From: Bacteroidota bacterium
GTDB taxonomy: Bacteria > Bacteroidota > Bacteroidia > Chitinophagales > Chitinophagaceae
Length of the DNA stretch: 57,940 nucleotides
Assembly (NCBI GenBank): GCA_026391125.1
Contig: JAPLEO010000059.1
Location: 1 to 57,940, forward strand
Direction of reading: 5' to 3'
The translations under genes and the position numbers were made by a program. The notes under the pieces are model-generated. The model saw only the letters and a program-made list of their open reading frames with translations, was not told the origin of the DNA and ran no database searches. The stretch's first letter is position 1. Every line of letters begins with the position of its first letter. This document shows, in pieces, positions 1 to 8,900 of the stretch.

Positions 1-378
1 TTGTTATGCCAAAAAATCAGAGGAAGCGAAAGGGGACCGCAAGGCTCCTTTCACTTCCAAAGAAAATAATATTAAATACAACCTAAATATTAAAAATAAA
101 CCACAATTAAAAACGGTCAACGTTATTTAGGCATTGACACTCTCTTCACTATTATCTATTATCTCTTCACTGCATTTCGCCGCTCATCACAAAGCAAAAA
201 TTTATTTTCTGCAGGGTCAATTCCCCGAAAAGCCTGTGTTTATTGGGTTTCAAAGCAAAACACATTATTTTAGTAAGACTATTACTATCCTTTCTATGGT
301 ATTATGTATTGCATAGTTCTAAAAAAGTCCTTATCTTTGTTCTATCAAAGTAAATAAACAACCACAAAAACACATTTT
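1..378. other. Left-edge intergenic stretch with a stem-loop
   Basis: I see no convincing gene here. Positions 22-58 form a 12- to 14-pair stem-loop with one C/A mismatch (GGAAG...CTTCC outer arms, GAAAGG/CCTTTC inner arms). On the minus strand it is followed by a short T-run (positions 11-16 read as Ts), so it could be a terminator or a small palindromic repeat. No minus-strand gene lies beside it in the window. The right end of the stretch holds the promoter of the next gene. Confidence 0.4.
332..339 (+). promoter_or_regulatory. -7 box (TATCTTTG) upstream of the small secreted ORF
   Basis: This is an exact match to the Bacteroidota primary-sigma -7 consensus TAnnTTTG. A TTG at 309-311 sits 20 bases upstream as a -33 element. 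The predicted leader to the ATG at 379 is about 35 bases. Confidence 0.5.
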
Positions 379-561
379 ATGAGAAAGTTCCTTTTTACCA
401 TCCAGTTCATCGCAGTTATCGCTTTTGTACCAGCAGTTACATTTGCTTACTTACATAATGATAGTCCAAAAGAGACTAATATCGTTAAGACAGACAAAAC
501 CAACGATATGACAGGAGAGCACCAAACAACTGGCGTGATTCGTATGATCCAAGGTTTATAG
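379..561 (+). CDS. Small secreted or membrane peptide, unknown function
   Basis: The ORF encodes 60 residues. Residues 1-23 look like a cleavable signal peptide: a basic start (MRKF), a hydrophobic core (FTIQFIAVIAFVPAVTF) and a possible A/Y cleavage region. The remaining ~37 residues are polar (several Lys, Thr, Asn and Asp) with no recognised motif. It starts with ATG and has an exact TAnnTTTG promoter box about 40 bases upstream, which is the main reason to think it is real. It is followed by its own gap of 84 bases and a separate promoter for the next gene. I do not recognise a family. Confidence 0.5.
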   Translation: MRKFLFTIQFIAVIAFVPAVTFAYLHNDSPKETNIVKTDKTNDMTGEHQTTGVIRMIQGL

Positions 562-617
562 TTTATCGAATCTGGATATATTCATTCCTGACCCGAATTT
601 GGGAGCGACCAAAACTA

Positions 618-625
618 TATCTTTG
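618..625 (+). promoter_or_regulatory. -7 box (TATCTTTG) for the PLP/CBS-domain synthase gene
   Basis: This is an exact TAnnTTTG match with a TTTG at 598-601 as a possible -33 element (spacer 16, slightly short). The distance to the ATG at 646 is 20 bases, giving a short leader. Confidence 0.5.
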
Positions 626-645
626 TCGCAAACAAGTGTTAGTTT

Positions 646-2001
646 ATGTGGCTGAATAATATCCTGGAGACAATTGGCAATACCCCCCTCATTAAGATCA
701 ATAAGATCACGAAAGACCTTCCCGCTACGGTTTTAGCGAAAGTAGAATACTTCAATCCTGGCAACAGTATCAAAGACCGTATGGCTTTGAAAATGCTGGA
801 AGTAGCTGAACAAGAAGGCAAGATCAAACCCGGCGGAACCATTATTGAAGGCACCAGTGGAAATACTGGCATGGGCCTAGCGCTTGCAGCAGTAGTAAAG
901 GGATACAAATGTATTTTCACCACTACTGATAAGCAATCGAAAGAAAAAGCTGATATCCTCAAAGCAGTGGGTGCAGAAGTAATTGTTTGTCCTACCAACG
1001 TAGAACCCTCCGATCCACGCTCCTATTATTCTGTGTCGAAAAGACTGGCGACTGAAGTACCTAACTCATGGTACGTTAATCAATATGATAATCTTGCGAA
1101 CCGTCAGGCTCATTACGAGCAAACCGGACCAGAGATCTGGGAACAGACCGAAGGCAAGATCACACATTTAGTAGTTGCCACTGGCACAGGCGGTACCATT
1201 GTGGGTACTGCAAAATATTTGAAAGAAAAAAATCCGAATATACAGATCTGGGCTATCGATAGTTATGGCTCGCTCCTCAAAAAGTTTTTCGAAACTGGTG
1301 AAGAAGATCAGAAAGAAGTGTACCCTTATATCTCCGAAGGTTTTGGAGAAGATTTTGTTCCTGCAAACTACGATATGAGTGTCATTGATCTGTTTGAAAA
1401 AGTAACAGATAAAGATGGTGCAGTAATGGCTCGCAGAATCGCAAAAGAAGAAGGCCTATTCTGTGGATATAGCGCTGGCAGCTGCTTACAGGGCGTGATG
1501 CAATTGAAAGAACATTTGAAAAAAGAGGATGTAGTGGTTTGTATTTTTCACGACCATGGTAGCAGATATGTAGCTAAAATTTATAACGACGAGTGGATGA
1601 TGGAAAGAGGTTTTCTGGATGTAAAAACATTCAAGGATATCGTGAGTGGAAGAAGTAGTAAAAGATTGGTAACCATCGAACCAACAGACACTGTTTCAAG
1701 AGCTGTTGAGTTGATGAAGAAATATGATATTGAACATATCCCTGTTATTTCAAATTCAGAAATGATTGGTGCTGTTAGTGAAACGGGTTTATTCATGAAA
1801 GTTTTCAGTAATCCTGAAATCAGAAATGAATCTGTTGCTTCTGTTTTAGAATCAGCATATCCCATCGTTGCCTTTGATACGCCTGTTGAAAGATTGGGCA
1901 GTTTGATCACAAAAGAAAACGGCGCAGTTTTAGCAAAAGATGAGAAAGGCGATTTCCATATCGTAACCAAATACGATGTAATACAAAGTCTGGCGAAATA
2001 A
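646..2001 (+). CDS. PLP-dependent cysteine/cystathionine synthase with C-terminal CBS domains
   Basis: The 451-residue protein combines a fold-type II PLP enzyme (about residues 1-320) with a C-terminal pair of CBS regulatory modules (about 335-450). Visible motifs are the NTPLI start, the PLP lysine in NSIKDR (K43), the substrate loop EGTSGNTG near residue 70 and the phosphate-binding GTGGT loop near residue 180. The family makes cystathionine from homocysteine and serine, or cysteine from O-acetylserine; the CBS modules, usually nucleotide or S-adenosylmethionine sensors, favour the cystathionine beta-synthase label. The exact substrate cannot be read from sequence. It is transcribed alone from its own promoter box at 618-625, and the next gene also has its own promoter. 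Confidence 0.9.
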   Translation: MWLNNILETIGNTPLIKINKITKDLPATVLAKVEYFNPGNSIKDRMALKMLEVAEQEGKIKPGGTIIEGTSGNTGMGLALAAVVKGYKCIFTTTDKQSKEKADILKAVGAEVIVCPTNVEPSDPRSYYSVSKRLATEVPNSWYVNQYDNLANRQAHYEQTGPEIWEQTEGKITHLVVATGTGGTIVGTAKYLKEKNPNIQIWAIDSYGSLLKKFFETGEEDQKEVYPYISEGFGEDFVPANYDMSVIDLFEKVTDKDGAVMARRIAKEEGLFCGYSAGSCLQGVMQLKEHLKKEDVVVCIFHDHGSRYVAKIYNDEWMMERGFLDVKTFKDIVSGRSSKRLVTIEPTDTVSRAVELMKKYDIEHIPVISNSEMIGAVSETGLFMKVFSNPEIRNESVASVLESAYPIVAFDTPVERLGSLITKENGAVLAKDEKGDFHIVTKYDVIQSLAK

Positions 2002-2007
2002 AAACCG

Positions 2008-2015
2008 TATATTTG
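2008..2015 (+). promoter_or_regulatory. -7 box (TATATTTG) for the aldolase gene
   Basis: This is an exact TAnnTTTG match just after the stop of the upstream gene. The leader to the ATG at 2066 would be about 45 bases and is AT-rich, typical of a strongly expressed Bacteroidota gene. Confidence 0.5.
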
Positions 2016-2065
2016 CACCTCCTAAAAAGCTTATTAAAAATTATCAATAAATAAATTAAAGATTC

Positions 2066-3133
2066 ATGAGTAAGTACAGAGCTGGGGTATTATTCGGTGC
2101 CGAATTAGAAGCCCTTTATAACGATGCCAAAGAAAACAATTTTGCAATTCCTGCAGTGAATACAATTGGTACTGATACGATCAATGCAGTATTAGAAACC
2201 GCAGCAAAAGTGAATTCTCCTGTGATGATTCAATTCTCTAACGGTGGTGCACAATTCATCGCTGGTAAGGGAATGCCAAACGATCAATTACAAGCAAATA
2301 TCCAAGGTGCGATCTCTGGTGCATTACACGTGCACACACTTGCAAAATATTATGGCGTTCCAGTTGTTTTACACACTGATCACGCTTCTAAAAAATGGTT
2401 ACCATGGATCAGCGCATTGATTGATGCTGGCGAGCAATTTCATAAAGAAAAAGGACAACCCCTTTTCAGTTCTCACATGTTGGATCTTTCTGAAGAACCA
2501 ATCGAAGAAAATATTCAAACCTCTGTTGAATTCTATAAGAGAATGGCACCACTAGGTATGAGCATTGAAATTGAATTAGGTGTGACTGGTGGAGAAGAAG
2601 ATGGTGTTGACAATAGCGATGTAGAAAACGATAAATTATATACACAGCCTCAGCACGTAGCATATGCCTATGAAGAATTGGGTAAGGTTGGTAAATTATT
2701 TACTGTTGCTGCTGCATTTGGTAATGTACACGGTGTATACAGTCCGGGTAACGTACAATTGCGTCCTGAGATCCTGCACAATAGCCAAGTATACATTCAA
2801 AAACAATATGGTACTGCTGAAAAACCAGTTTACTTCGTATTCCACGGTGGTAGCGGTTCTCCTCAAAACCAAATTCGCGAAGCCATCAGTTATGGTGCGA
2901 TCAAGATGAATATCGATACCGATATGCAGTGGGCTTTCTGGGAAGGAATTCTAAACTTTTATAAAAAGAACGAAGCTTACCTACAAGGCCAATTAGGGAA
3001 CCCTGAAGGTGAACAAAAACCAAATAAGAAATTCTACGATCCACGTGTATGGTTACGCAAAGGAGAAGAAAGTTTCATCAAACGTTTGGAAGTTGCCTTT
3101 AACGACCTTAACTGTATAAATAGAAACGCATAA
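2066..3133 (+). CDS. fbaA: Class II fructose-bisphosphate aldolase
   Basis: The 355-residue protein is a zinc-dependent class II aldolase that interconverts fructose-1,6-bisphosphate with dihydroxyacetone phosphate and glyceraldehyde-3-phosphate in the cytoplasm (glycolysis and gluconeogenesis). The signature LHTDHA with the catalytic Asp and zinc His is at about residues 105-110. ELGVTGGEEDGVDN, the ANVHG-like GNVHGVY, VFHGGSGS and NIDTDMQWA follow in the normal order. The length fits the FbaA-type (class IIa) family. It has its own promoter box (2008-2015) and a strong terminator (3150-3181), so it is a single-gene unit. Confidence 0.96.
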   Translation: MSKYRAGVLFGAELEALYNDAKENNFAIPAVNTIGTDTINAVLETAAKVNSPVMIQFSNGGAQFIAGKGMPNDQLQANIQGAISGALHVHTLAKYYGVPVVLHTDHASKKWLPWISALIDAGEQFHKEKGQPLFSSHMLDLSEEPIEENIQTSVEFYKRMAPLGMSIEIELGVTGGEEDGVDNSDVENDKLYTQPQHVAYAYEELGKVGKLFTVAAAFGNVHGVYSPGNVQLRPEILHNSQVYIQKQYGTAEKPVYFVFHGGSGSPQNQIREAISYGAIKMNIDTDMQWAFWEGILNFYKKNEAYLQGQLGNPEGEQKPNKKFYDPRVWLRKGEESFIKRLEVAFNDLNCINRNA

Positions 3134-3149
3134 ACGTTAAACAGAACTG

Positions 3150-3181
3150 ACCACCCTGATGTATTTCGGGGTGGTTTTTTT
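3150..3181 (+). terminator. Rho-independent terminator of the aldolase gene
   Basis: A 7-bp stem (ACCACCC at 3150-3156, GGGTGGT at 3169-3175) with a 12-base loop is followed directly by a run of seven Ts. It lies 17 bases after the aldolase stop codon. Confidence 0.85.
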
Positions 3182-3234
3182 GTGCCTATGGTTAAAAAAT
3201 TATTACCTTTCCGCCCCAATTGTATCAAGCTATT

Positions 3235-4155
3235 ATGAAAAAAGAACGTGAAGAAGACCTTGAATCGAATTTAACTGGCGACGAAGCACAGGGAGGAGAA
3301 GGGAATCGTCCTAGATGGTTTAAAAGAATCCGTAAGGGTATTTTAACCTCTACAGCCGATAAGAAGGAGACGCCTGAGGGACTTTGGAATAAATGTCCTG
3401 AATGTAATTTTATATGTACTACTACTGAATTAAGAGAGAACCTATACGTATGTCCAAAATGTAACTATCATCATCGTATTGGTAGTGAAGAGTACTATGA
3501 TTTTCTTTTTGATAATAAAGAGTACAAAGAACTATACAGCAATATCAGAAGTAAGGATATGCTCGGTTTTACCGATTTGAAACCTTATCAAAAACGTTTG
3601 GATGATATCCATTCCAAAACCGATTTGAAAGATAGTATGCGTATTGCTGTTGGTACCATTAATGGCGAAGGCATTGTGGTGGCATGTATGGATTTTGAAT
3701 TCATAGGAGGTTCTTTGGGATCTGTGATGGGTGAGAAATTTAGTCGCGCTGTTGATTATTGTATCAAACACAGACTCCCTTATTTAGTGATCAGCAAGAG
3801 TGGTGGTGCACGTATGATGGAGAGTGCTTTTAGTTTGATGCAGTTAGCAAAAACCAGTGGTAAACTCTCGCAATTAAGCGATGCGAAATTGCCTTTTATA
3901 TCTTTATTAACCGATCCAACATTTGGTGGGATCTCTGCTAGCTTTGGAATGCTGGGCGATATGAATATCGCTGAACCAGGCGCCCTGATTGGGTTTGCGG
4001 GACCAAGGGTTATTAAAGAAACCATCAAACGCGATTTACCTGAAGGTTTTCAGCGTAGTGAATTCTTATTGGAACACGGGTTCTTAGATTTCATTATCGA
4101 TAGAAAATCTTTAAGAGATAAATTGAGTCAGGTGGTTAGTCTTTTAAGAAAATAA
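3235..4155 (+). CDS. accD: Acetyl-CoA carboxylase carboxyltransferase subunit beta
   Basis: This subunit works with AccA to transfer the carboxyl group from biotin to acetyl-CoA, making malonyl-CoA for fatty-acid synthesis. The 306-residue form has the N-terminal four-cysteine zinc ribbon (CPEC and CPKC, about residues 40-65) followed by the crotonase-type carboxyltransferase fold. The fold contains SKSGGARM and the glycine-rich PTFGGISASFGMLGD and IGFAGPRVI motifs. I chose the ATG at 3235 over an in-frame TTG at 3220 because of a near-consensus -7 box (TACCTTTC, 3204-3211) and the usual start of the family. smpB follows 33 bases later and may be cotranscribed. Confidence 0.95.
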   Translation: MKKEREEDLESNLTGDEAQGGEGNRPRWFKRIRKGILTSTADKKETPEGLWNKCPECNFICTTTELRENLYVCPKCNYHHRIGSEEYYDFLFDNKEYKELYSNIRSKDMLGFTDLKPYQKRLDDIHSKTDLKDSMRIAVGTINGEGIVVACMDFEFIGGSLGSVMGEKFSRAVDYCIKHRLPYLVISKSGGARMMESAFSLMQLAKTSGKLSQLSDAKLPFISLLTDPTFGGISASFGMLGDMNIAEPGALIGFAGPRVIKETIKRDLPEGFQRSEFLLEHGFLDFIIDRKSLRDKLSQVVSLLRK

Positions 4156-4188
4156 TCAACCCAAATAAAGCTGCCTTGCAGGCGTGGT

Positions 4189-4632
4189 ATGACGAAGGAA
4201 ATGAATAATCGGCAGGCTTATTTCAATTATGCTATTGAAGAAAAATTCATAGCGGGTATTGTATTGATGGGCACTGAAGTAAAATCGATCCGCGAAGGCA
4301 AGGTAAGTTTCAATGATTCATTCTGCATGTTCGACAATGGTGAATTATGGGTGCGCGCATTATTCATTGCATCCTATTCTCATGGCAGCGATAACAACCA
4401 CATTGAAGTACACGATCGAAAATTGTTGTTGAATAAAAGAGAATTGAAAAAACTCCAGAACCGGATGAAGGACAAGGGCTATACCATTGTTCCTCTGAAA
4501 GTTTTCTTCACTGATAAAAATTTAGTGAAAGTAGAAATAGGAATCGGTCGTGGTAAAAAGAATTACGACAAGCGAGAAACCATCAAGGGTCGCGATGTAG
4601 AAAAAGAGATCAAGCGTTTACTCAAAAGATAA
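4189..4632 (+). CDS. smpB: SsrA (tmRNA)-binding protein
   Basis: The 147-residue protein binds tmRNA and delivers it to stalled ribosomes for trans-translation. Family hallmarks are AYFNYAIEEKF near the start, the GTEVKSIREGK block (about residues 28-38), and the basic C-terminal tail ending in KREtiKgRDvEkEIKRLLKR. Length is normal. It follows accD by 33 bases on the same strand without an obvious terminator between them. The convergent gene on the other strand begins its stop codon only 3 bases beyond. Confidence 0.96.
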   Translation: MTKEMNNRQAYFNYAIEEKFIAGIVLMGTEVKSIREGKVSFNDSFCMFDNGELWVRALFIASYSHGSDNNHIEVHDRKLLLNKRELKKLQNRMKDKGYTIVPLKVFFTDKNLVKVEIGIGRGKKNYDKRETIKGRDVEKEIKRLLKR

Positions 4633-4635
4633 TTA

Positions 4636-5070
4636 CTAATCGTATCGGGGCTTATTCGGCTCCTTATAATTCAACTGTTCGAGTAAGGCTTCGGGAGTTG
4701 GATTTTTAGTTATTGATACTGCGATCTGATAACTCACTACGATAAAAACGACCGAAGCAATTAATTCACCCAATCCGATCCAATAGCCCCAAAAGCCATA
4801 CACAGCGCCCTTCTCAGGATGTTCCGTTTCATAGATCACTTCTGTTTTCTCACCCTGGTTCCAAGACCTTAAATAATAGTCTGCATTCACCCGAAAATTT
4901 TGATAGCCATTCGAAAATTCAGCGAAATTAATTTGCTTTCCACTAACACTATCTTTTGCAATTACAATCGTTGCAGGCACGCGATCTCCATCAAAATAAT
5001 CGGGCTGTCTTGTAAACAACACATAAGTGCCGAAACAAACAATGTATAATAAAATGATGCCTTTGTACAA
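4636..5070 (-). CDS. Small membrane protein, DUF3592-like
   Basis: The 144-residue protein has a hydrophobic segment at each end (about residues 4-20 and 92-118) enclosing a mainly beta extracytoplasmic stretch. The FDGDRVPATIV...Y.GEKTEVIYETEHPEKGAVYGFWGYW pattern resembles DUF3592 proteins, whose function is unknown. The only possible start is TTG at 5070: an in-frame TAG lies three codons upstream and there is no internal methionine. It sits downstream of smc but beyond the smc terminator, so it needs its own promoter, which I could not identify. Confidence 0.65.
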   Translation of the reverse strand: MYKGIILLYIVCFGTYVLFTRQPDYFDGDRVPATIVIAKDSVSGKQINFAEFSNGYQNFRVNADYYLRSWNQGEKTEVIYETEHPEKGAVYGFWGYWIGLGELIASVVFIVVSYQIAVSITKNPTPEALLEQLNYKEPNKPRYD

Positions 5071-5086
5071 GAGACTCTATTTAATA

Positions 5087-5120
5087 AAAAGACCTATCGA
5101 GGAATTTCGATAGGTCTTTT
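5087..5120 (-). terminator. Rho-independent terminator of smc
   Basis: A perfect 14-bp inverted repeat (5087-5100 and 5107-5120; core GACCTATCGA/TCGATAGGTC) has a 6-base loop and A/T-rich flanks on both sides. It lies 17 bases after the smc stop codon. It could work in either direction, but only smc reads into it at close range. Confidence 0.85.
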
Positions 5121-5137
5121 TGGGGTTTTATTATTTA

Positions 5138-8100
5138 CTAATTAGCCAAACTTCTAAAGTCGACCGGAACCAGTTTACTTACCCCTGGTTCTTGCATGGT
5201 AACACCATAGATCACATCTACACAACTCATGGTTTGCTTATTGTGCGTTACAATAATGAACTGTGAGTTATCACTGAACTTCTTGATCATCTGCGTGAAC
5301 TTACCTACGTTGGCATCATCTAGTGGTGCATCCACCTCATCCAAAATACAGAATGGTGCTGGCTTGATCAAGTAGATAGCAAATAACAAGGCTGTTGCAG
5401 TCAATGTTTTTTCTCCTCCACTCAACTGAGTAATAGAAGATGGACGTTTACCCTTCGGCTTCGCAACAATATCAATGCCTGTTTCTGCTAAATTGGTTGG
5501 ATCTACCAAGATCATATCTGCTGTATCTTCTTCTGTAAACAATGCCTTGAACACTTTCTGGAAGTTCTCACGAACTTTGTTGAAGGTATCTAGGAACTGT
5601 TGGTTAGCTGTAGCTTCTACTTCTTGAATGGTTTGTAACAAACTTTCTTTAGCAGATACTAAGTCGTTCTTCTGTTCCAAAATAAACTCATAACGCTTTT
5701 TCATTTCGGTATAAGCTTCAATGGCAGTTGGGTTCACTTCTCCTATATTCTCTAAACGCTTACGCATTCTATCAGAACTTGCTTGCAATTCTTCTACAGG
5801 AGTTTCAGTAGCTCTAGGCTGATCTAAAATATCGTCTAACTCAACTTTAAATTCAACACTCAAGCGCTCTTTCATTCCTGCTAACTGCAGTTTCAATTCG
5901 TTCAATCGATCTTTGATCTCAGTCACCAAATGATCGATCATTTCTTTGCTCTTCACTTTCATGCGAAGCACGCTTTCTTTCTCCTGCAAAATACTACGCA
6001 GGTTATAGTAAGCCTGATCTGCTTCACCCAACACTTTCTCTTCTACTTCTTTATTTCTCAACAACTCCAGCAATTCTTGCTCTGCAGCCAGTTTTGCATT
6101 TTCACTCTCTGTTATGTTTCCAGAGGCTTCAGATAATTGCTTGGTATTTTCTGCGATCTGGTTGTGCAAGTCGTTCAACTGATTTTCTTTGAACACCAAC
6201 TCTTGCTTCAACGTATTGATCTTACTCTGCTGACGTGTTAATTGTAGATTGATATCGTTGAACTGTACAGACGCATAATTGTATTCCTGTTCTGCCAGTT
6301 GATAATCTTGCTCTACCATTTTCATCTCTTCGGTAGTAGCAAACAACTGATCGTTTAATCCGATCAACGCTTCTCTCGTTTCAGCGATCGCTTCCTGCTC
6401 GTCTTGTAAGCGCTGTTCGATTTCTTCTAAACGCTGCTGACCTGTAGTCTGTGCCATTTGAAGATTCTCGAATTTATTGCGCGCTGCAAAAAGCTGATTG
6501 GTTAACTGGTTGATCTCATTTTCAGTTTGCTTGATGGCATTGTCTTTCAAACGCTCGTTGTACAATAGTACATCGTTGTGCTTGATCTTGATCTCGTTCT
6601 TCAACGCATTCACCACTGCATCTTGCAAAATGATTTCGTCCTGTAATTTTTCGAGGTTCTTGGCACGACCAATTTTCTTACCCTCAAATAATCCAACACT
6701 ACCACCAGTTAAAGTGTATTTACCTTTTACGTATTTACCGGTCTTTTCTAAAACAACTGCACCATTACTGTTTTTTAATGCTTCTTCGTTTTCAGCGATA
6801 TAAACATTTCCTAAAAGGTAGTTGGCGAGTTCTTGATATTGATCGTCCACTTCAATCACATCCAATGCCTTGATGGTATTGGCGGGCTGATGGGTGTCTA
6901 CTTTTACTTCTTTGAATTTATCGAGCAAGAAGAAATTCGCCTTTCCTTTTTTGTGATCATCTAACAAATGAACTGCTTGCAAACCTTCTTGCAAATCGTT
7001 CACCACATAGTAGTTCAAATAAGGTTCTAGCACATTTTCAACAGCGGCACGATATTCTTCTTGTACATAAATGATGTCGGATAAAATGGGCGACTGGTGA
7101 TTCCACTCAGGATTTTTGTGTAAGAACTTGATGCTCTCAGGATAACCTTCCATCGAATCGATCAAGCTTTTCAACAAAGCAAATTCGTTGCGCTTAGAAT
7201 CGAGCTTGCGGCTTTCTTCTGCTAGCTCATTACGCAATGCTTCCATTTGCGCCTGGGTTTCGAAGATCAGTTCTTTGGTTTTTTCTTGCTCTTCTAACAA
7301 GTTTTGTAAATCAGAACGCTTGGCTTCAAGAGTTGCTTCTTTTTCTTCGAGCTCTACTGAAAGCTGTTGTTGCTGATAGGTTCTATTTTGTTTTTCGTCG
7401 TTCTGTTGTGTTTGTGCGCGTTGCAAATTCTGAATACTTGTATCGGCAACAGCTACTTTTTTCTCGGCATCAAACTGACCACGTTGAATTTGTTGGAACT
7501 GACCTCTCAATGCATCCACTCCAGACCTGCGTTCATCAAAAATGCGACGCTTGTCTTCCACATCCATTTTGTAAGTCTCGGCACGATCGTGTAGATCTTG
7601 CAAACGAGCTTCTTCTTCGCCCACCTGTAATTGGGTGTACTCGATAGAATCGCCAATGGTTTTTAACTGACCAGTTGCCTTATCCAAAAATTCCTTCAAG
7701 CCAGTTTCCTTCTCTTTCAGGTAGTGCAATTTCTGGGTAGCAAGGTTCTTATCGTTTTCCTTTCCACGAAGATTTTGTAACAAATCGTTGAAAGCGTGTT
7801 GCATGGTTTGCAACGACTTCTCTTTCTCGATAAAGCCCAATTTCTCCTGTTCGATGGCAGCTTCATCAGTTGCAATCTCAGCCTCCAGTTGAACCCTTTT
7901 ATCGGTTTCAAGGTTTTGCTGTTCGTTCAAATCGTGGTAAGTGATATTGAATCCTTCCAAAGATGCTTTGGCGAGTTCAATAGAAAGCTCTTTGTAGTCT
8001 TTCTTGATTTCGAAATACTTTTCAGCCTTTTTCGCTTGATTCTCAAGGGTTTTGAGCTGGTTATTGATTTCAAATAGCAAGTCTTCGATACGTGCCAGAT

Positions 8101-8659
8101 CCTGTTCGGTGGCATCTAACTTAGACTTAGCTTCTTTTTTACGGGTTTTGTAAATGGTGATACCGGCAGCCTGCTCTAACATGCGGCGACGGCTATTCTC
8201 CTTATCCTTGATGATATCATCCACCATTCCTAATTCGATAATGGCATAGCTGTCTGTGCTAACACCGGTATCGAGAAAGAGGTTATGAATGTCTTTCAGT
8301 CGGCAAGTCACATCGTTCAAACGATACTCGCTTTCGCCATTTTTATAGAATCTACGGGTTACTGTAACAGTACTGAATTCAGTTGGAAGGAGGTTTTTCG
8401 TGTTTTCGAAGGTCAAGCTCACTTCTGCCAATCCGCTCGCGCTTCTGGTTTTGCTACCGTTGAAAACCAAGGCTTCCAGGTTTTCGCTACGCAAAGCCGA
8501 GATCTTTTGCTCCCCAATTACCCAACGAATACTATCGATGATATTACTTTTTCCACAACCATTTGGTCCAATGATACCGGTGATCCCCTCATCAAAACTC
8601 ACGATGGTTTTGTCGGCAAAGCTTTTGAACCCTTTTATTTCTAACGATTTTAATCTCAC
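5138..8659 (-). CDS. smc: Chromosome segregation ATPase SMC
   Basis: SMC is the core of bacterial condensin, which compacts and separates sister chromosomes together with ScpA and ScpB. The 1173-residue form has the Walker A motif GPNGCGKS at about residues 31-38, long coiled-coil arms on either side of a central hinge (about residues 490-640), and near the C-terminus the signature LSGGEKT and the Walker B/D-loop ILDEVDAPLDD. I chose GTG at 8659, giving the family-typical start RLKSLEIKGFKSFADKT. An ATG at 8686 would add nine residues. The open frame extends to 8812, but that extension is hydrophobic and not SMC-like. Confidence 0.95.
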   Translation of the reverse strand: MRLKSLEIKGFKSFADKTIVSFDEGITGIIGPNGCGKSNIIDSIRWVIGEQKISALRSENLEALVFNGSKTRSASGLAEVSLTFENTKNLLPTEFSTVTVTRRFYKNGESEYRLNDVTCRLKDIHNLFLDTGVSTDSYAIIELGMVDDIIKDKENSRRRMLEQAAGITIYKTRKKEAKSKLDATEQDLARIEDLLFEINNQLKTLENQAKKAEKYFEIKKDYKELSIELAKASLEGFNITYHDLNEQQNLETDKRVQLEAEIATDEAAIEQEKLGFIEKEKSLQTMQHAFNDLLQNLRGKENDKNLATQKLHYLKEKETGLKEFLDKATGQLKTIGDSIEYTQLQVGEEEARLQDLHDRAETYKMDVEDKRRIFDERRSGVDALRGQFQQIQRGQFDAEKKVAVADTSIQNLQRAQTQQNDEKQNRTYQQQQLSVELEEKEATLEAKRSDLQNLLEEQEKTKELIFETQAQMEALRNELAEESRKLDSKRNEFALLKSLIDSMEGYPESIKFLHKNPEWNHQSPILSDIIYVQEEYRAAVENVLEPYLNYYVVNDLQEGLQAVHLLDDHKKGKANFFLLDKFKEVKVDTHQPANTIKALDVIEVDDQYQELANYLLGNVYIAENEEALKNSNGAVVLEKTGKYVKGKYTLTGGSVGLFEGKKIGRAKNLEKLQDEIILQDAVVNALKNEIKIKHNDVLLYNERLKDNAIKQTENEINQLTNQLFAARNKFENLQMAQTTGQQRLEEIEQRLQDEQEAIAETREALIGLNDQLFATTEEMKMVEQDYQLAEQEYNYASVQFNDINLQLTRQQSKINTLKQELVFKENQLNDLHNQIAENTKQLSEASGNITESENAKLAAEQELLELLRNKEVEEKVLGEADQAYYNLRSILQEKESVLRMKVKSKEMIDHLVTEIKDRLNELKLQLAGMKERLSVEFKVELDDILDQPRATETPVEELQASSDRMRKRLENIGEVNPTAIEAYTEMKKRYEFILEQKNDLVSAKESLLQTIQEVEATANQQFLDTFNKVRENFQKVFKALFTEEDTADMILVDPTNLAETGIDIVAKPKGKRPSSITQLSGGEKTLTATALLFAIYLIKPAPFCILDEVDAPLDDANVGKFTQMIKKFSDNSQFIIVTHNKQTMSCVDVIYGVTMQEPGVSKLVPVDFRSLAN

Positions 8660-8833
8660 TGTTTTCCTATTTGTGTCTACGAACATACAAGAAAAGAGGA
8701 ACAAAAACGATTCGAAAATATTTGCTGTGCATAATAAGTGGAGAAAAAGACTTGAAATAAAATTGTAATTAATGATTACATTGTTAAATACTTGATTTAT
8801 AGCTAGTTGCAAGACTTGATGAGAAATAATTTT

Positions 8834-8870
8834 ACCCCAAAACGGTTGCTCAAAATTTGCAACAAGGGGT
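8834..8870. promoter_or_regulatory. Dyad next to the glycosyltransferase promoter (possible operator)
   Basis: Two nested inverted repeats share one centre: ACCCC/GGGGT at 8834-8838 and 8866-8870, and GTTGC/GCAAC at 8845-8849 and 8859-8863. The dyad ends directly against the -7 box at 8871 and covers the likely -33 element (TTG at 8846-8848), the geometry of a repressor site. No nearby regulator gene points to a partner. Confidence 0.35.
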
Positions 8871-8878
8871 TATATTTG
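8871..8878 (+). promoter_or_regulatory. -7 box (TATATTTG) for the glycosyltransferase pair
   Basis: This is an exact TAnnTTTG match. The transcript would start only about 15 bases before the TTG at 8901, which supports TTG as the real start codon. Confidence 0.5.
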
Positions 8879-8900
8879 ACAGTACAAAAGCTACCCTAAT

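Noticed and set aside
134..316. 60-residue open frame before the small secreted ORF
   Set aside because: No promoter or ribosome site fits, the composition is non-protein-like, and the following gene's promoter lies just behind it.
7237..7647. 136-residue open frame opposite smc
   Set aside because: It is a shadow of the coiled-coil coding sequence; composition is rich in Phe, Leu and Cys and no start signals exist.
8660..8812. N-terminal extension of SMC resembling a signal peptide or membrane helix
   Set aside because: SMC is cytoplasmic and its conserved start begins at the GTG at 8659; the extension is an AT-rich non-coding stretch read by chance.
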